DNA of 64,000 nucleotides from Sphingobium yanoikuyae (GCF_034424525.1 NZ_CP139979.1:3187001-3251000), one strand, 5' to 3'; shown: positions 9,681 to 18,888, counted from the first letter of the stretch. Made by a program: numbers and translations. The notes: a model not told the origin generated them from the letters alone.

Positions 9681-9696
9681 GTTATTAGATGGTTAA
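9681..9696 (-). promoter_or_regulatory. possible CtrA binding site upstream of flbD
   Basis: On the minus strand this reads TTAACCATCTAATAAC. It contains the TTAACCAT octamer known for CtrA and approximates TTAA-N7-TTAA (second half ATAA). It is about 85 bases upstream of the flbD start, fitting CtrA control of the top operon. CtrA itself is not in the window. Confidence 0.5.
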
Positions 9697-9709
9697 CGCG
9701 GCCATTAAC

Positions 9710-9726
9710 TTGCCGGTGACCGGCAA
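9710..9726. promoter_or_regulatory. palindromic CGGCAA site upstream of fliC, possible FlbD operator or terminator
   Basis: TTGCCGGTGACCGGCAA is a perfect 8-1-8 inverted repeat followed by seven T. The half-site matches those clustered before flgB, so a FlbD-like site is favoured. The hairpin plus T run could also act as a terminator, but no plus-strand gene lies upstream. Confidence 0.5.
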
Positions 9727-9826
9727 TTTTTTTCCGCTCCGCCGGCAGAAAAATCGCACTCTATATATACGCGCACGCGTAGAGGGCTGTTTTTCCGTCT
9801 TTTTCCAGAAAAATCGCATCGCCCCC

Positions 9827-9853
9827 TAAAAGCTTTTCGCGGCCCGCCGTTAT
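9827..9853 (+). promoter_or_regulatory. sigma-28 (FliA) promoter of fliC
   Basis: TAAA at 9827-9830, exactly 15 bases, then GCCGTTAT at 9846-9853, against the FliA consensus TAAA-N15-GCCGATAA (6 of 8 in the -10). Predicted transcript start is about 9861, some 50 bases before the fliC ATG. The same box type precedes flgM and motA. Confidence 0.7.
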
Positions 9854-9912
9854 CCCCTTTCGAGGCCGCAAGCGTCAGACGACAGCGACCTGATGAACGG
9901 AAAGGGAATATC

Positions 9913-10776
9913 ATGACTGTTATCGGAACCAACTCGTCGGCGCTGCGGGCCACCAATGCTTCGGCCGCCTCCAGCAAGGCTCTGTCCACCGCCATGGAGC
10001 GCCTGTCGACCGGCAAGCGCATCAACTCGGCCAAGGACGACGCCGCTGGCCTGGCCATCGCTTCGTCGATGACCTCGCAGATCAAGGGCATGACCCAGGG
10101 CATCCGCAACGCCAATGACGGCATCAGCCTGGCGCAGACCGCAGAAGGCGCACTGGGCGAAGTCACCAACATGCTGCAGCGCATGCGTGAACTGACCGTC
10201 CAGGCCGGCAACGACACCAACGACGCCACCGCCAAGGGCAACATCAAGTCGGAAATCGACCAGCTCGCCACCCAGATCGGCAAGGTTCTGACGGACACCA
10301 GCTTCAACGGCATCAAGCTGTTCGACGGTTCGGCCGGCCCCGCCGCTGACGGCAAGATCAACATCCAGGCTGGCGCCAACTCCAGCGACGCGATCGAAAT
10401 CGACCTGGGCGACGTGCAGGGTGACGCGGATGTCGCCGCTGTGGTGACCGCCGCTGGTGCGGCCACCACCGCCCTCGACGTCACGGCCACCACCTTCGAT
10501 GTCGGCGCCGCCCTGGATCTCTATGACGACGCCCTGAAGGCTGTTGACACCTCGCGCGCCAATCTCGGTGCGGTGCAGAACCGCCTGGAATCGACCGTCA
10601 ACACGCTGACCGCGAACGTCACCAACCTGACCGACGCCAAGAGCCGCATCGAAGACGCCGATTTCTCGACCGAAACCACCGCGCTCGCCAAGGCCCAGAT
10701 CCTGAGCCAGGCATCGACCGCGATGCTGGCCCAGGCCAACCAGAGCCAGCAGAACGTCATGAAGCTGATCCAGTAA
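9913..10776 (+). CDS. fliC: flagellin
   Basis: 287 residues, the compact alphaproteobacterial size with little variable D2/D3 insert. The N-terminal D0/D1 helices are classical ([20 protein letters not shown], then [14 protein letters not shown]), as is the C-terminal coiled coil ending in [11 protein letters not shown]. It is exported through the FlhA/FliI machine and forms the filament. It stands alone on the plus strand behind a sigma-28-type promoter and a strong ribosome site. Only one flagellin gene is present in the window. Confidence 0.97.
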   Translation: MTVIGTNSSALRATNASAASSKALSTAMERLSTGKRINSAKDDAAGLAIASSMTSQIKGMTQGIRNANDGISLAQTAEGALGEVTNMLQRMRELTVQAGNDTNDATAKGNIKSEIDQLATQIGKVLTDTSFNGIKLFDGSAGPAADGKINIQAGANSSDAIEIDLGDVQGDADVAAVVTAAGAATTALDVTATTFDVGAALDLYDDALKAVDTSRANLGAVQNRLESTVNTLTANVTNLTDAKSRIEDADFSTETTALAKAQILSQASTAMLAQANQSQQNVMKLIQ

Positions 10777-10799
10777 TCCGGATCAGACACCGAAAATGA

Positions 10800-10874
10800 C
10801 GGGTTGAGGTATTGGTCACCGGCAACCCGCCATGTCACCCCCGGCACATCAACAGTCCCCACCGTGCCGGGGGT
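10800..10874. terminator. two hairpins downstream of fliC
   Basis: The first stem is CGGGTTG (10800-10806) with CAACCCG (10823-10829). The second is an 11-bp perfect stem (10837-10847 with 10864-10874, core CCCCCGGCAC) with a 16-base loop. They lie 24-98 bases after the fliC stop. There is no T run, so they may protect the flagellin mRNA or act with Rho rather than terminate alone. Confidence 0.45.
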
Positions 10875-10989
10875 AACACCTTCGATCAAACGGCCAAATT
10901 CGAAGCCTCCGTCCCCCCGGGCGGGGGCTTCATCGCGTTTGATTACAGGCACATCTTGCAATGCCGCGATCAGCACCCATGATGGACGC

Positions 10990-12477
10990 ATGACCATGAT
11001 CGACCGGCGCGCCTTGATCGCTGCTTCGGGCGCAGCGCTGCTGCTCCCCCGCCCTGCCCTTTCCCAGACCCGAAACGACCGTTTCTCGTGGGACGGCATC
11101 ATCGCCATGGCGCAGAAGCTGGCGCGCAGCCCCTTTGCCGAAACCCCGCCCAATCCGGTCGCCGCCAAGGTCGGTTATGACCAGATGCACCAGGCCCGGT
11201 TCCGCGACGAGAAGACGATCTGGGGCGACCTGCCCGGCGATACCGGCGTCCGCCTGTTCCCGCTGAGCGGCACGGCCCAGCAGCCGGTGCAGATCGCGTT
11301 GGTGGACAAGGGCGTGGCGACGCCGCTGCGTTATGATCCGGCCATGTTCGAGACGCCCGACGGCAATGCCGTCGCGGACCTTGGCCCGGACGCAGGCTAT
11401 GCCGGCTTCCGCATCATGAATGCCAGGCGCGACGGCGACTGGCTGTCCTTCCTGGGTGCCAGCTATTTCCGCGCGCCCGGCCCGACCAAGCAGTTCGGCC
11501 TGTCCGCCCGCGCGATCGCGATCAACACCAGCATTCCGGGCAAGGAGGAATTTCCCCGCTTCACCCATTTCTGGCTGGAGCGGACCGGCGACAACAGCGT
11601 CACCGTCTATGCCCTGCTGGACGGGGCTTCGATCACCGGTGCCTTCCGCTTCGTCAACCGGCTTGGCCCCAAGGGGGTGACGCAGGACGTGACCGCCGCC
11701 CTCTTCCCGCGCCGGACGATCCCCGAACTGGGGCTGATGGCGATGACCAGCATGTTCTGGTATGACGAGGCGCACCGGACCAAGGGCACCGACTGGCGCC
11801 CCGAAATCCATGATTCCGACCTGCTCTCCATCGCCAGTGCCGATGGCAGCGCGCAGGCCCGGCCGCTGGTGAACCCGTCCGTCCCGCGCGTCGATGGCTT
11901 TGCCGAAACCAGCCCCAAGGGCTTTGGCCTGTTGCAGCGCGACCGCAATTTCGACCATTATCAGGATGACGGCGTCTATTATGACCGTCGCCCCTCGCTA
12001 TGGGCGACCCCGTCTGCGCCGCTGGGCGCGGGACAGGTGCGGCTCTACACCTTCCCGACCGACAGCGAATATACCGACAATGTCTGCGCCTATTGGACGC
12101 CGGCCAAGGCCGTGCGTCCCGGCAGCCGGATCGATGCCGCCTATCGCCTGGACTGGACCGCGGACCGGGCACCCGCCGGCAGCAATCTGGCGATCGTGCA
12201 GGCGGTCTGGCGCGGTCGTGGCGACGAAGCCGGGGTCGAACGACTGGTGATCGATTTTGCCGGCCTGCCCGCCGATGCGAAGCCCGAACTGTGGACCGAT
12301 ATCGGCAATGGCACAATCGTCAAGAAGGGCGGATATCCGGTGCTGGGCCAGGCGGGATTGTATCGCGTGGCGATCGACATCCGCAAATCGGGCGACAGGG
12401 CGGCGGATATCCGGGTCCAACTTCGCTCTGGCAATCGCGCGTTCAGTGAATATGTGCATTATCCGATAGGCGCATGA
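10990..12477 (+). CDS. opgG: periplasmic glucan biosynthesis protein, OpgG/OpgD family
   Basis: 495 residues from the ATG at 10990 (or 10996). The N-terminus MTMIDRRALIAASGAALLLPRPALSQ carries an RR pair and a hydrophobic core, so it could be a Tat signal as in OpgD. The mature part shows the MdoG fold: YDQMHQARFRDEKTIWGD near the start, then DYLSFLGASYFRA-like and FEEFPRFTHFWLER-type blocks. It shapes the beta-glucan backbone in the periplasm. Directly followed by opgH. An in-frame extension to 10804 lies in the hairpin region and is unlikely to be translated. OpgG versus OpgD cannot be settled by eye. Confidence 0.88.
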   Translation: MTMIDRRALIAASGAALLLPRPALSQTRNDRFSWDGIIAMAQKLARSPFAETPPNPVAAKVGYDQMHQARFRDEKTIWGDLPGDTGVRLFPLSGTAQQPVQIALVDKGVATPLRYDPAMFETPDGNAVADLGPDAGYAGFRIMNARRDGDWLSFLGASYFRAPGPTKQFGLSARAIAINTSIPGKEEFPRFTHFWLERTGDNSVTVYALLDGASITGAFRFVNRLGPKGVTQDVTAALFPRRTIPELGLMAMTSMFWYDEAHRTKGTDWRPEIHDSDLLSIASADGSAQARPLVNPSVPRVDGFAETSPKGFGLLQRDRNFDHYQDDGVYYDRRPSLWATPSAPLGAGQVRLYTFPTDSEYTDNVCAYWTPAKAVRPGSRIDAAYRLDWTADRAPAGSNLAIVQAVWRGRGDEAGVERLVIDFAGLPADAKPELWTDIGNGTIVKKGGYPVLGQAGLYRVAIDIRKSGDRAADIRVQLRSGNRAFSEYVHYPIGA

Positions 12478-12537
12478 AGGGAACCACGCGGGTAGCGAAA
12501 GGTTCTAGCGCTCGGGTTAACCAGGAATGGGTCTGAC

Positions 12538-14424
12538 ATGACATCGACAGGAGGCACGAACGTGGCCGATGGGGCCACGGGGTCGCAAGCGCTTGTCCGA
12601 GCGTTCGAAAGCGTGCCGGCAGAGGCGCCGCTTGCCATGCCGGTGCAGGATTTCGCGACCGCACCGGGTCGGATCCATCGGCCGCTGAACATCGACCTGT
12701 GGGCCCGCCGGCTGCTGGTCGTGCTGTTGGCGCTATTGCCCGCCGCGCTTGCCGCGCACGAGATGCGCCGGTCGATCGGCCTGGACGGCATTTCCTTCTG
12801 GGAGGGCGTCTATCTTGCCCTGTTCATCCCGCTCTTTGCCTGGATCGCCTTCGGCTTTGCCACCGCCGCGATCGGCTTCCTGCTGCTGACGGTCGGCAAG
12901 GGCAAGGGCGTTCGCCCCTATATCCCGCGCGACCGCACACCGCTCAAGGCGCGCACCGCGATCCTGCTGCCGGTCTGTAATGAAGATTTCCTGGGCGTGC
13001 TCGGCCGCCTGTCGATCATGGAACGATCGCTGTCCCAGGTGATGGGTGGCGAGCGCTTCGAATTCTTCATCCTGTCGGATTCCAACCCGGAAAATGGAGA
13101 GACCGAGCGCAAGGCCTATCTGGAAATGCGCAAGGCCTTCTCGCGCCCGGTCCATTATCGCCGCCGCGCCCGCAATATCGGCCGCAAACCAGGCAATATC
13201 GAGGAGTGGGTGACCCGTTTCGGCGGCGCATATGACCATATGATCGTGCTGGATGCCGACAGCGTGATGAGCGGCCAGACCATGGCGCGCCTGTCGGTCG
13301 ACATGGAACGCCACCCGCATCTGGGCCTTATCCAGACCGTCCCGACGGTGATGGGCGCCGCCACGCTGTTCGCCCGCTGGCAGCAATTTGCCAGCCGCCT
13401 GTTCGGGCCGATCTCGGCCGCCGGCATGATCTGGTGGGCCGGGTCCGAAGGCATGTTCTGGGGCCATAATGCGATCGTCCGGGTGCGTGCCTTCGCCGAA
13501 AGCTGCGGCCTGCCCGAACTGCCGGGGCGTGCGCCCTTTGGCGGCCATATATTGAGCCATGACATGCTGGAAGCGGCGCTGCTGCGCCGGCGCGGCTGGG
13601 ACGTCCACATGGTCACCGCCGACGACAGTTTCGAGGAATTTCCGCCGGCCATGCCCGACCTGTTCACCCGCGATCGTCGCTGGTGCCAGGGCAATATCCA
13701 GCATGTCCCGCTGCTGGCGAAGATCAAGGGGCTGCACCCGGTCAGCCGATTCCAGCTGTTCGTCGGCGCATCGGCCTATTGCACCTCGCCGCTATGGCTG
13801 GCGATGATGCTGGTGGTGCTGGGCGGCGTCGCCACCGGCGTCTGGCCGCCGGCCGCCGTGCTGCCGTCCAGCACGCTGCTGACGGTGACCGCCGTGCTGC
13901 TGTTCGGTCCCAAGATATTGGCGATCGGCTGGGCCATGGCCGACCCGTCGCGGCGGATCGGCTTTGGCGGCGCAGTGCGGATGACGCGCGGCGTGATCGC
14001 CGACATCCTTCTGTCAATCCTGATGGCGCCGGTCGCGATGCTGACCCAGACGATCAACCTGTTTTCCATCCTGATGGGCCGCAAGGCGAGCTGGAACGGC
14101 CAGACCCGCGACCGCGACGGCATGGCGATCCTGGGCGCGATCTGGCTGTTCAAATGGCATATCTTGCTGGGCGTCGGCCTGGCCGTGCTGGCGGTGCGCG
14201 CCAATGCGATCGGCTGGATGAGCCCGGTGCTGGCCGGCCTGTTCGCCGCGCCCATCCTGGCCGCGCTGACCGCACGCAAGGATCTGGGCCAGCGGGCGGA
14301 AAATAGCGGCCTGTTCCAGGTGCCCGAACCCTGGTGGCGGACACAGAATTACCGGCCGCTGCGTTTCCGCTGGCCGGTTCCGGGTCGCAAGGCATCGGTA
14401 TCGCGTCCCGCCAACGACGGTTGA
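12538..14424 (+). CDS. opgH: glucans biosynthesis glucosyltransferase OpgH
   Basis: 628 residues. It is an inner-membrane GT2 enzyme that polymerises UDP-glucose into periplasmic glucans. A first pair of membrane helices (about 57-125) precedes the catalytic domain, with the DxD-type LDADS at about 238-242 and the acceptor motif DRRWCQGN near 377-384. Four or more C-terminal helices follow, from about 410. It is shorter at the N-terminus than the E. coli protein (about 850). It forms a pair with opgG. A TTAACC motif sits just before the gene. Confidence 0.92.
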   Translation: MTSTGGTNVADGATGSQALVRAFESVPAEAPLAMPVQDFATAPGRIHRPLNIDLWARRLLVVLLALLPAALAAHEMRRSIGLDGISFWEGVYLALFIPLFAWIAFGFATAAIGFLLLTVGKGKGVRPYIPRDRTPLKARTAILLPVCNEDFLGVLGRLSIMERSLSQVMGGERFEFFILSDSNPENGETERKAYLEMRKAFSRPVHYRRRARNIGRKPGNIEEWVTRFGGAYDHMIVLDADSVMSGQTMARLSVDMERHPHLGLIQTVPTVMGAATLFARWQQFASRLFGPISAAGMIWWAGSEGMFWGHNAIVRVRAFAESCGLPELPGRAPFGGHILSHDMLEAALLRRRGWDVHMVTADDSFEEFPPAMPDLFTRDRRWCQGNIQHVPLLAKIKGLHPVSRFQLFVGASAYCTSPLWLAMMLVVLGGVATGVWPPAAVLPSSTLLTVTAVLLFGPKILAIGWAMADPSRRIGFGGAVRMTRGVIADILLSILMAPVAMLTQTINLFSILMGRKASWNGQTRDRDGMAILGAIWLFKWHILLGVGLAVLAVRANAIGWMSPVLAGLFAAPILAALTARKDLGQRAENSGLFQVPEPWWRTQNYRPLRFRWPVPGRKASVSRPANDG

Positions 14425-14440
14425 CGGGCGCGCGGGCTGG

Positions 14441-15178
14441 TCAGTTCCAGTCGTTGAGCTTGCCGCGCAGCTTGTCGAGCGCCGACTTCTTGATCTGGCA
14501 CACGCGCGCGGCACCAATGTCCAGCGTCTGGCCGATTTCCTCCAGATTGAGTTCCTCGACGAAATAGAGTTGCAGCACCAGCGCCTCGCGCTCGGGCAAT
14601 TCGCCGATGCATTTGGCGAGCGCGCCCTTGAGCGATTCGCGCTCCATGATGTCGTCGGCGCGATCCTCGACATCGGCGAACCACATGGACTGGTCGGAAT
14701 AGACCTCGTCCATGCTGGTGTGCTGGACCATCTCGGCGCCATCGGCCGCCTCGCGATAGTCGGCGGCATCCATGCCCAGTTCAGCGGCCATTTCCGCTTC
14801 CAGCGGCGTCCGCCCTAGCTTCTGTTCCAGCTTCGCACGGGTGGCGGCCAGCTTCTTGCGGGTCGCCATGGCGGAGCGGCACAGGGTCGAATGGCGCCGC
14901 AGATGATCGATCATCGCGCCGCGCACGCGCAGCTGCGCATAGGAGGCGAAGCCCAGGCCGCGATCCTCGAAACTGTTGGCAGATTCCACCAGTGCGACCA
15001 TGCCGATCTGCAGCAGATCCTCCACCTCGATCGCGCTGGAGACGCGGCCATGGACATGCCAGGCGATCTTGCGCACCAGCGGCATGTAGCGGCGCGCCAG
15101 CTGTTCGGGGGAATTGGCAAGCCCTGCCCGTCCATAGGTGAGGACATCCGAGCCTGCAGCGACCTTATTCATATACAT
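14441..15178 (-). CDS. fliA: flagellar sigma factor FliA (sigma-28)
   Basis: 245 residues. Region 2 (YMPLVRKIAWHVHGRV, then IEVEDLLQIGMVALVES), region 3 (GRTPLEAEMAAELGM) and region 4 (LPEREALVLQLYFVEELNLEEIGQTLDI) are complete. FliA directs RNA polymerase to class III genes. Candidate targets in the window have TAAA-N15-CCG boxes before fliC, flgM and motA. The likely start is the ATG at 15178 or 15172. It is last in the slt-flhA-fliA operon and convergent with opgH. Confidence 0.95.
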   Translation of the reverse strand: MYMNKVAAGSDVLTYGRAGLANSPEQLARRYMPLVRKIAWHVHGRVSSAIEVEDLLQIGMVALVESANSFEDRGLGFASYAQLRVRGAMIDHLRRHSTLCRSAMATRKKLAATRAKLEQKLGRTPLEAEMAAELGMDAADYREAADGAEMVQHTSMDEVYSDQSMWFADVEDRADDIMERESLKGALAKCIGELPEREALVLQLYFVEELNLEEIGQTLDIGAARVCQIKKSALDKLRGKLNDWN

Positions 15179-15190
15179 TGGTCAGTCTCC

Positions 15191-17308
15191 TCAGGCGACG
15201 CGTTCACGCGGCAGCGGATCGTGCCGGGGCGTGGGACGCTGCTCGCCACCGACGACGGCGACAACCTCGACACCCTTGCCGTCCGGGATTTCCAGGAAGG
15301 ACAGCACCGGGGTCTCGGGCAGATGGGGTTTGAACAGCCGGGCGAGCGCGCGGCGCGCGACCGGCGAGGTAACGATGGCGAAATTGCGCGCCTGGCCCAG
15401 CATCGGCCGGGCGGCATGCACGACCGATTCGACGATGCGATTGCCCAGGCTCGGCTCGATCGGATGCTTGGCGTCGCCCGCGACACGCATCGCCTGCGCC
15501 AGCATCGCTTCCAGATCGCCGTCGAGGGTGATGACCGGCAGCGGCATCTTCACCGGGACGAGGCCCTGGATGATGAGTGCGCCGATGCGCTGGCGCACCG
15601 CTTCGACAAGCTGTTCGTGGTTCATGTCGGGGCGGGCCGCATCGACCATCGCCTCGCAGATGCGGCGGAAATCCTTGAGCGCGATCCCTTCCGACAGCAG
15701 CGCGCGGCAGAGCGCGGAAATCTGCGTCAGGCTGAGCGTGCCGGGGGTCAGGCCGTCGACCAGCTGCGGCGCGACATCCTTCAGGTTGTCGAGCAGCTTG
15801 CGGGCTTCGTCCAGACCGAACATCTCGGCCGCATTCATCGCGATCAGCTGGTTGAGATGGGTCGCGACCACCGTCGGCGGATCGACGACGGTATAGCCGG
15901 CGACCACCGCCTCGCTGCGCTTGGCCGGGGAAATCCAGACGGCGTCGAGGCCGAAGGTCGGATCCTTGGCCGGGCGACCGGCGACCGTGCCTTCCAGCAT
16001 GCCGCTGTCCAGCGCCAGCAGATCGTCGGGCCAGATATCATCCTCGCCCACGACGACGCCGGCGATGGTGATGCGATACTGATTGGGTTCGAGCGCCAGA
16101 TTGTCCTTCACCCGGACCATCGGCACGACAAAGCCCAGTTCCTTCGACAGCTGGCGACGAATACCGGTGATGCGAGCCATCAGCGGCGCGCCCTTGCGCT
16201 CGTCGACCAGGCCGATCAGGCCATAGCCGATCTCCAGACCCAGGATCGCGCCATCGGACACGTCGTTCCATTCGATGATGGCCGGGTTGGGCGGCGGGGC
16301 GACCGGTTCGGGTTCGGCGGCCTTGCGCTGGCCGGCCTTGCGCAGCTGCCAGGCGATACCACCGGCGATGGCGGCGGCCGTCAGGATGATGAGATGCGGC
16401 ATGCCCGGCAGGATGCCGAGGAAGCCGAGGATCGCGGCCACGGGCACCCAGGCCTTGCCCGTGCCGAACTGGCCGGCGACCTGCGCCGACAGATCCTGTT
16501 CGGACTTGACGCGGGTCACGATCGAGGCGGCGGCGATCGACAGCAGCAGCGCCGGGATCTGCGCGACCAGCGCGTCACCGATGGCGAGCAGGATATAGGT
16601 CTGGGCCGCATCGCCCATCGCCAGGCCATGGCTGACCACGCCCAGGATGATGCCGCCGATGATGTTGATCGCCAGGATCAGGATGCCGGCGATCGCGTCG
16701 CCCTTCACGAACTTGGACGCACCGTCCATCGAACCGTAGAAATCCGCCTCGGTCGCGACTTCGGCACGGCGCAGCTTGGCTTCTTCCGGCGTCATCAGGC
16801 CGGCATTGAGGTCGGCGTCGATCGCCATCTGCTTGCCCGGCAGGGCGTCCAGGGTGAAACGCGCCGACACTTCCGACACGCGGCCGGCGCCCTTGGTGAT
16901 GACCACCAGGTTGATGATCATCAGGATCGCAAAGACGAAGATGCCGACGACATAGTCGCCGCCGATCAGGAAGTGGCCGAACGCTTCAATCACCTGGCCC
17001 GCGGCGTCCGAACCCTCATGGCCCGACACCAGCACGACGCGGGTCGAGGCGACGTTGAGCGCCAGGCGCAGCAGGGTCGCGAACAGCAGCACCGTCGGGA
17101 AGCTGGAAAAGTCGAGCGGCTTGGCGGCGTTCAACGCCACCATCAGCACGGCAAGGCTGATCATGATGTTGGTGATGAAGCCGATGTCCAGCATCACCGC
17201 CGGCACCGGCACCATCATGAACAGCACGACCATCAGCGTGGCGAACGGCAACACCGCCCCCTTGGCGGCGCTCATCCAGATCTTCGCTTTGACTTGGGTG
17301 GGAGTCAT
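15191..17308 (-). CDS. flhA: flagellar biosynthesis protein FlhA
   Basis: 705 residues, standard for FlhA. About eight membrane helices occupy the first 330 residues, including the conserved FHIPEP-family segment LRLALNVASTRVVL and KGDAIAGILILAINIIGG. A large cytoplasmic domain follows, which forms the nonameric ring that docks export chaperones. The gene sits between the transglycosylase (9-base gap) and fliA (12-base gap). flhB, fliP, fliQ and fliR are not in this window. Confidence 0.96.
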   Translation of the reverse strand: MTPTQVKAKIWMSAAKGAVLPFATLMVVLFMMVPVPAVMLDIGFITNIMISLAVLMVALNAAKPLDFSSFPTVLLFATLLRLALNVASTRVVLVSGHEGSDAAGQVIEAFGHFLIGGDYVVGIFVFAILMIINLVVITKGAGRVSEVSARFTLDALPGKQMAIDADLNAGLMTPEEAKLRRAEVATEADFYGSMDGASKFVKGDAIAGILILAINIIGGIILGVVSHGLAMGDAAQTYILLAIGDALVAQIPALLLSIAAASIVTRVKSEQDLSAQVAGQFGTGKAWVPVAAILGFLGILPGMPHLIILTAAAIAGGIAWQLRKAGQRKAAEPEPVAPPPNPAIIEWNDVSDGAILGLEIGYGLIGLVDERKGAPLMARITGIRRQLSKELGFVVPMVRVKDNLALEPNQYRITIAGVVVGEDDIWPDDLLALDSGMLEGTVAGRPAKDPTFGLDAVWISPAKRSEAVVAGYTVVDPPTVVATHLNQLIAMNAAEMFGLDEARKLLDNLKDVAPQLVDGLTPGTLSLTQISALCRALLSEGIALKDFRRICEAMVDAARPDMNHEQLVEAVRQRIGALIIQGLVPVKMPLPVITLDGDLEAMLAQAMRVAGDAKHPIEPSLGNRIVESVVHAARPMLGQARNFAIVTSPVARRALARLFKPHLPETPVLSFLEIPDGKGVEVVAVVGGEQRPTPRHDPLPRERVA

Positions 17309-17317
17309 GAGAGGCCG

Positions 17318-18139
17318 TTACCTTCCGAGGGTGGCGAGCATGAGATAGGCGAGACGCGCGGTCTGCGGTTCCGGGCGGACGGTGACGTCGGCCTGGGTCG
17401 CAAGGCGCTGGGTTTCGATCCGCACATAATCGGCGGGAGCGACGGTCTTCGCGCCACTGGGCAACGAAGCATCGGCATATTGAACATTGCCGGTGCCGAT
17501 CGAATCGACACCCTTTTGCAGCTTGCTGGCGAAGCGATCGCGAATATCGGCGAAGCTGCGGGCATTGCCCTGCTTGTCATAGAAGATCGAGCGATTGGCG
17601 CGGGCCGCCGCCGGGAAGATCGAGGCAGCCGTTGCGCCAGGCGCGCGATCATTCATCGACAGGAATTTGGAAGCACCACCCACGCCCAGGAAATGGGCGA
17701 GGTAGAGATCGACCGGCTCGGCCTCACGGCCCAGGCGGCTTTCCAGATAGGCCTTGTTGTCGGCGGCATGTTCCGCCGCCATGACCGAGGCGGTCTCGGG
17801 ATGCTTGCGCAGGTCCAGGATCTGCTGGCGCAGGTCCGGGTCCGACACATAATAGCGGCCATTGCTGCCCTTGCTGATCGCGTCAGCCGCCCAGCCCAGC
17901 CCATATTCGGCGCCATGCTTGTCGACGACGGCGAGCCAGCTCTGGTCGACGAACTGATAGAGGCCGGTGGCGGAAGAGGTGGCGGCACGCGCGCTGGGGT
18001 TCAGGCTGGATTCGATCTTGGCCTGACCAAGCAGGTAGGAGAAGTCCACGCCGGTACGGCGGCTCGCCATCGCAATCGCGTTGGTGACGCGATTACCGGC
18101 CGAAGCTCCCGTTGCTGAAATGTCTGCAAGTGCCGACAC
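17318..18139 (-). CDS. flagellar-associated lytic transglycosylase (SLT domain)
   Basis: 273 residues. An SLT goose-lysozyme-like domain is recognised by AKIESSLNPSA (catalytic Glu at 43), SSATGLYQFVDQSWL and the YLAHFLG motif. It would cleave peptidoglycan to let the rod pass. FlgJ in this cluster lacks the usual muramidase domain, so this gene probably supplies that activity, as in other alphaproteobacteria (inference). No clear Sec signal peptide is seen, suggesting export by the flagellar apparatus itself. First gene of the sigma-54-driven slt-flhA-fliA operon. Confidence 0.85.
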   Translation of the reverse strand: MSALADISATGASAGNRVTNAIAMASRRTGVDFSYLLGQAKIESSLNPSARAATSSATGLYQFVDQSWLAVVDKHGAEYGLGWAADAISKGSNGRYYVSDPDLRQQILDLRKHPETASVMAAEHAADNKAYLESRLGREAEPVDLYLAHFLGVGGASKFLSMNDRAPGATAASIFPAAARANRSIFYDKQGNARSFADIRDRFASKLQKGVDSIGTGNVQYADASLPSGAKTVAPADYVRIETQRLATQADVTVRPEPQTARLAYLMLATLGR

Positions 18140-18175
18140 TGACCCACAATCCCCATTTGGTACCGTGGGCTATTA

Positions 18176-18193
18176 GAGCAATGCTTGTGCCAA
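18176..18193 (-). promoter_or_regulatory. sigma-54 promoter of slt-flhA-fliA
   Basis: On the minus strand this reads TTGGCACAAGCATTGCTC, an essentially perfect -24/-12 element (TGGCAC, ten bases between GG and GC, TTGCT). The predicted start near 18166 lies 27 bases before the gene at 18139. Confidence 0.85.
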
Positions 18194-18200
18194 GATTTGG

Positions 18201-18213
18201 TTAACGCGGTTAA
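18201..18213. promoter_or_regulatory. paired TTAA motif near the slt promoter
   Basis: TTAACGCGGTTAA carries two TTAA halves separated by five bases, within a TTAACC context on the minus strand. It resembles a CtrA site but has short spacing. It lies just upstream of the sigma-54 promoter. Confidence 0.3.
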
Positions 18214-18229
18214 ACAAGATTCTGCGTAA

Positions 18230-18256
18230 AACGAAAAACGGCGCCGATTGGCGCCG
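18230..18256 (-). terminator. intrinsic terminator after flgN
   Basis: A perfect 7-bp stem CGGCGCC/GGCGCCG with a four-base loop (18239-18256). Read on the minus strand it is followed by TTTTTCGTTTTAC. It ends flgA-flgM-flgN transcription just before the next minus-strand promoter. Confidence 0.8.
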
Positions 18257-18285
18257 CTTTAGCCCGAAAGCAAAATTTATTTTTG

Positions 18286-18597
18286 TCAGCGCCGACCGTA
18301 GGTGAGCGGCGCATTGCGCGCGCCGTTGGAGGTCAGGATCGCGAGTCGCTGGCTGGTATAGTCCGCCAGCACATTGGTGCGGACGCGCGCCGCTTCGATC
18401 AGCGGCAGGAGGCGGTTGAGCCGTTCGACCACATCGGGTTCGGAACGCCAGGCGCCGATCGCACGGGCGGCGGCCGCCGCCGTGCTGACCCTGGTGCTGG
18501 CAGCTTCGATCGCGGCCGCATCATTGCCGTCCAGCGCAGCGCGCAGGTCGTCAAAGGCGGCGAAGAGACCATCCAGTGCAGCAAGGCCGAGGGGCAT
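18286..18597 (-). CDS. flgN: putative FlgN-type flagellar chaperone
   Basis: 103 residues, all-helical and Ala/Leu/Arg-rich, ending in YTSQRLAILTSNGARN. It sits directly after flgM, as in the flgA-flgM-flgN order of many bacteria. FlgN escorts the hook-filament junction proteins FlgK and FlgL to the export gate. Sequence similarity is weak, so the call relies on size, helix content and position. It ends at a strong terminator. Confidence 0.6.
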   Translation of the reverse strand: MPLGLAALDGLFAAFDDLRAALDGNDAAAIEAASTRVSTAAAAARAIGAWRSEPDVVERLNRLLPLIEAARVRTNVLADYTSQRLAILTSNGARNAPLTYGRR

Positions 18598-18612
18598 GAA
18601 GGAATGTCCTGT

Positions 18613-18888
18613 TTAGGCGGGAAGATCGAGCGCCATCATCCGGTCGGCGATCACCGACGGGTTGACGGGGTAATTGCCCGAAGCGATCGCAGCCTTGATG
18701 GCGGCGATGCGGTCCATGTCGACAGGCGCGCCTTCGGCCGCCATGCGCGCCGCCGGGCTGGCCGACGTCGATGCCGACGCGGTGGTGCCGGTCGATCCGG
18801 TTGCCGATGCGGCGCGGGTCTTGCCCCCTTCGCGCAAGCGGTTAGCCTCGATTGCCGAACTGATGCTCTGGCCGACTGAGTTGATCAT
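18613..18888 (-). CDS. flgM: anti-sigma-28 factor FlgM
   Basis: 91 residues. A disordered Ser/Thr/Ala-rich N-terminal half is followed by the conserved sigma-binding helices (VDMDRIAAIKAAIASG, then YPVNPSVIADRMMAL). FlgM holds FliA inactive until the hook is complete and is then exported. A candidate sigma-28 promoter lies upstream, giving the usual feedback circuit. Confidence 0.9.
   Translation of the reverse strand: MINSVGQSISSAIEANRLREGGKTRAASATGSTGTTASASTSASPAARMAAEGAPVDMDRIAAIKAAIASGNYPVNPSVIADRMMALDLPA

Larger units (their letters stand above)
9601..9912. promoter_or_regulatory. divergent control region between flbD and fliC
   Basis: This 312-base gap has no credible gene. It holds a CtrA-type site facing flbD (9681-9696), a palindrome of CGGCAA half-sites followed by seven T (9710-9733), a further CCGGCAG box at 9742-9748, an exact 13-base repeat exactly 60 bases apart (9746-9758 and 9806-9818), an AT-rich step (9761-9769), and a sigma-28-type promoter for fliC. 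The ribosome site GGAAAGGGA lies just before the fliC ATG. Confidence 0.75.

Noticed and set aside
9744..9757. Sigma-54-like element before fliC (GGCAG-N7-CGC)
   Set aside because: Spacing is right but several consensus bases are wrong, and a better sigma-28 box is present; the other sigma-54 sites in the window are near perfect.
14891..18118. 1075-codon plus-strand open frame
   Set aside because: Antisense to fliA, flhA and the transglycosylase; His/Arg/Asp-rich with no recognisable domain.
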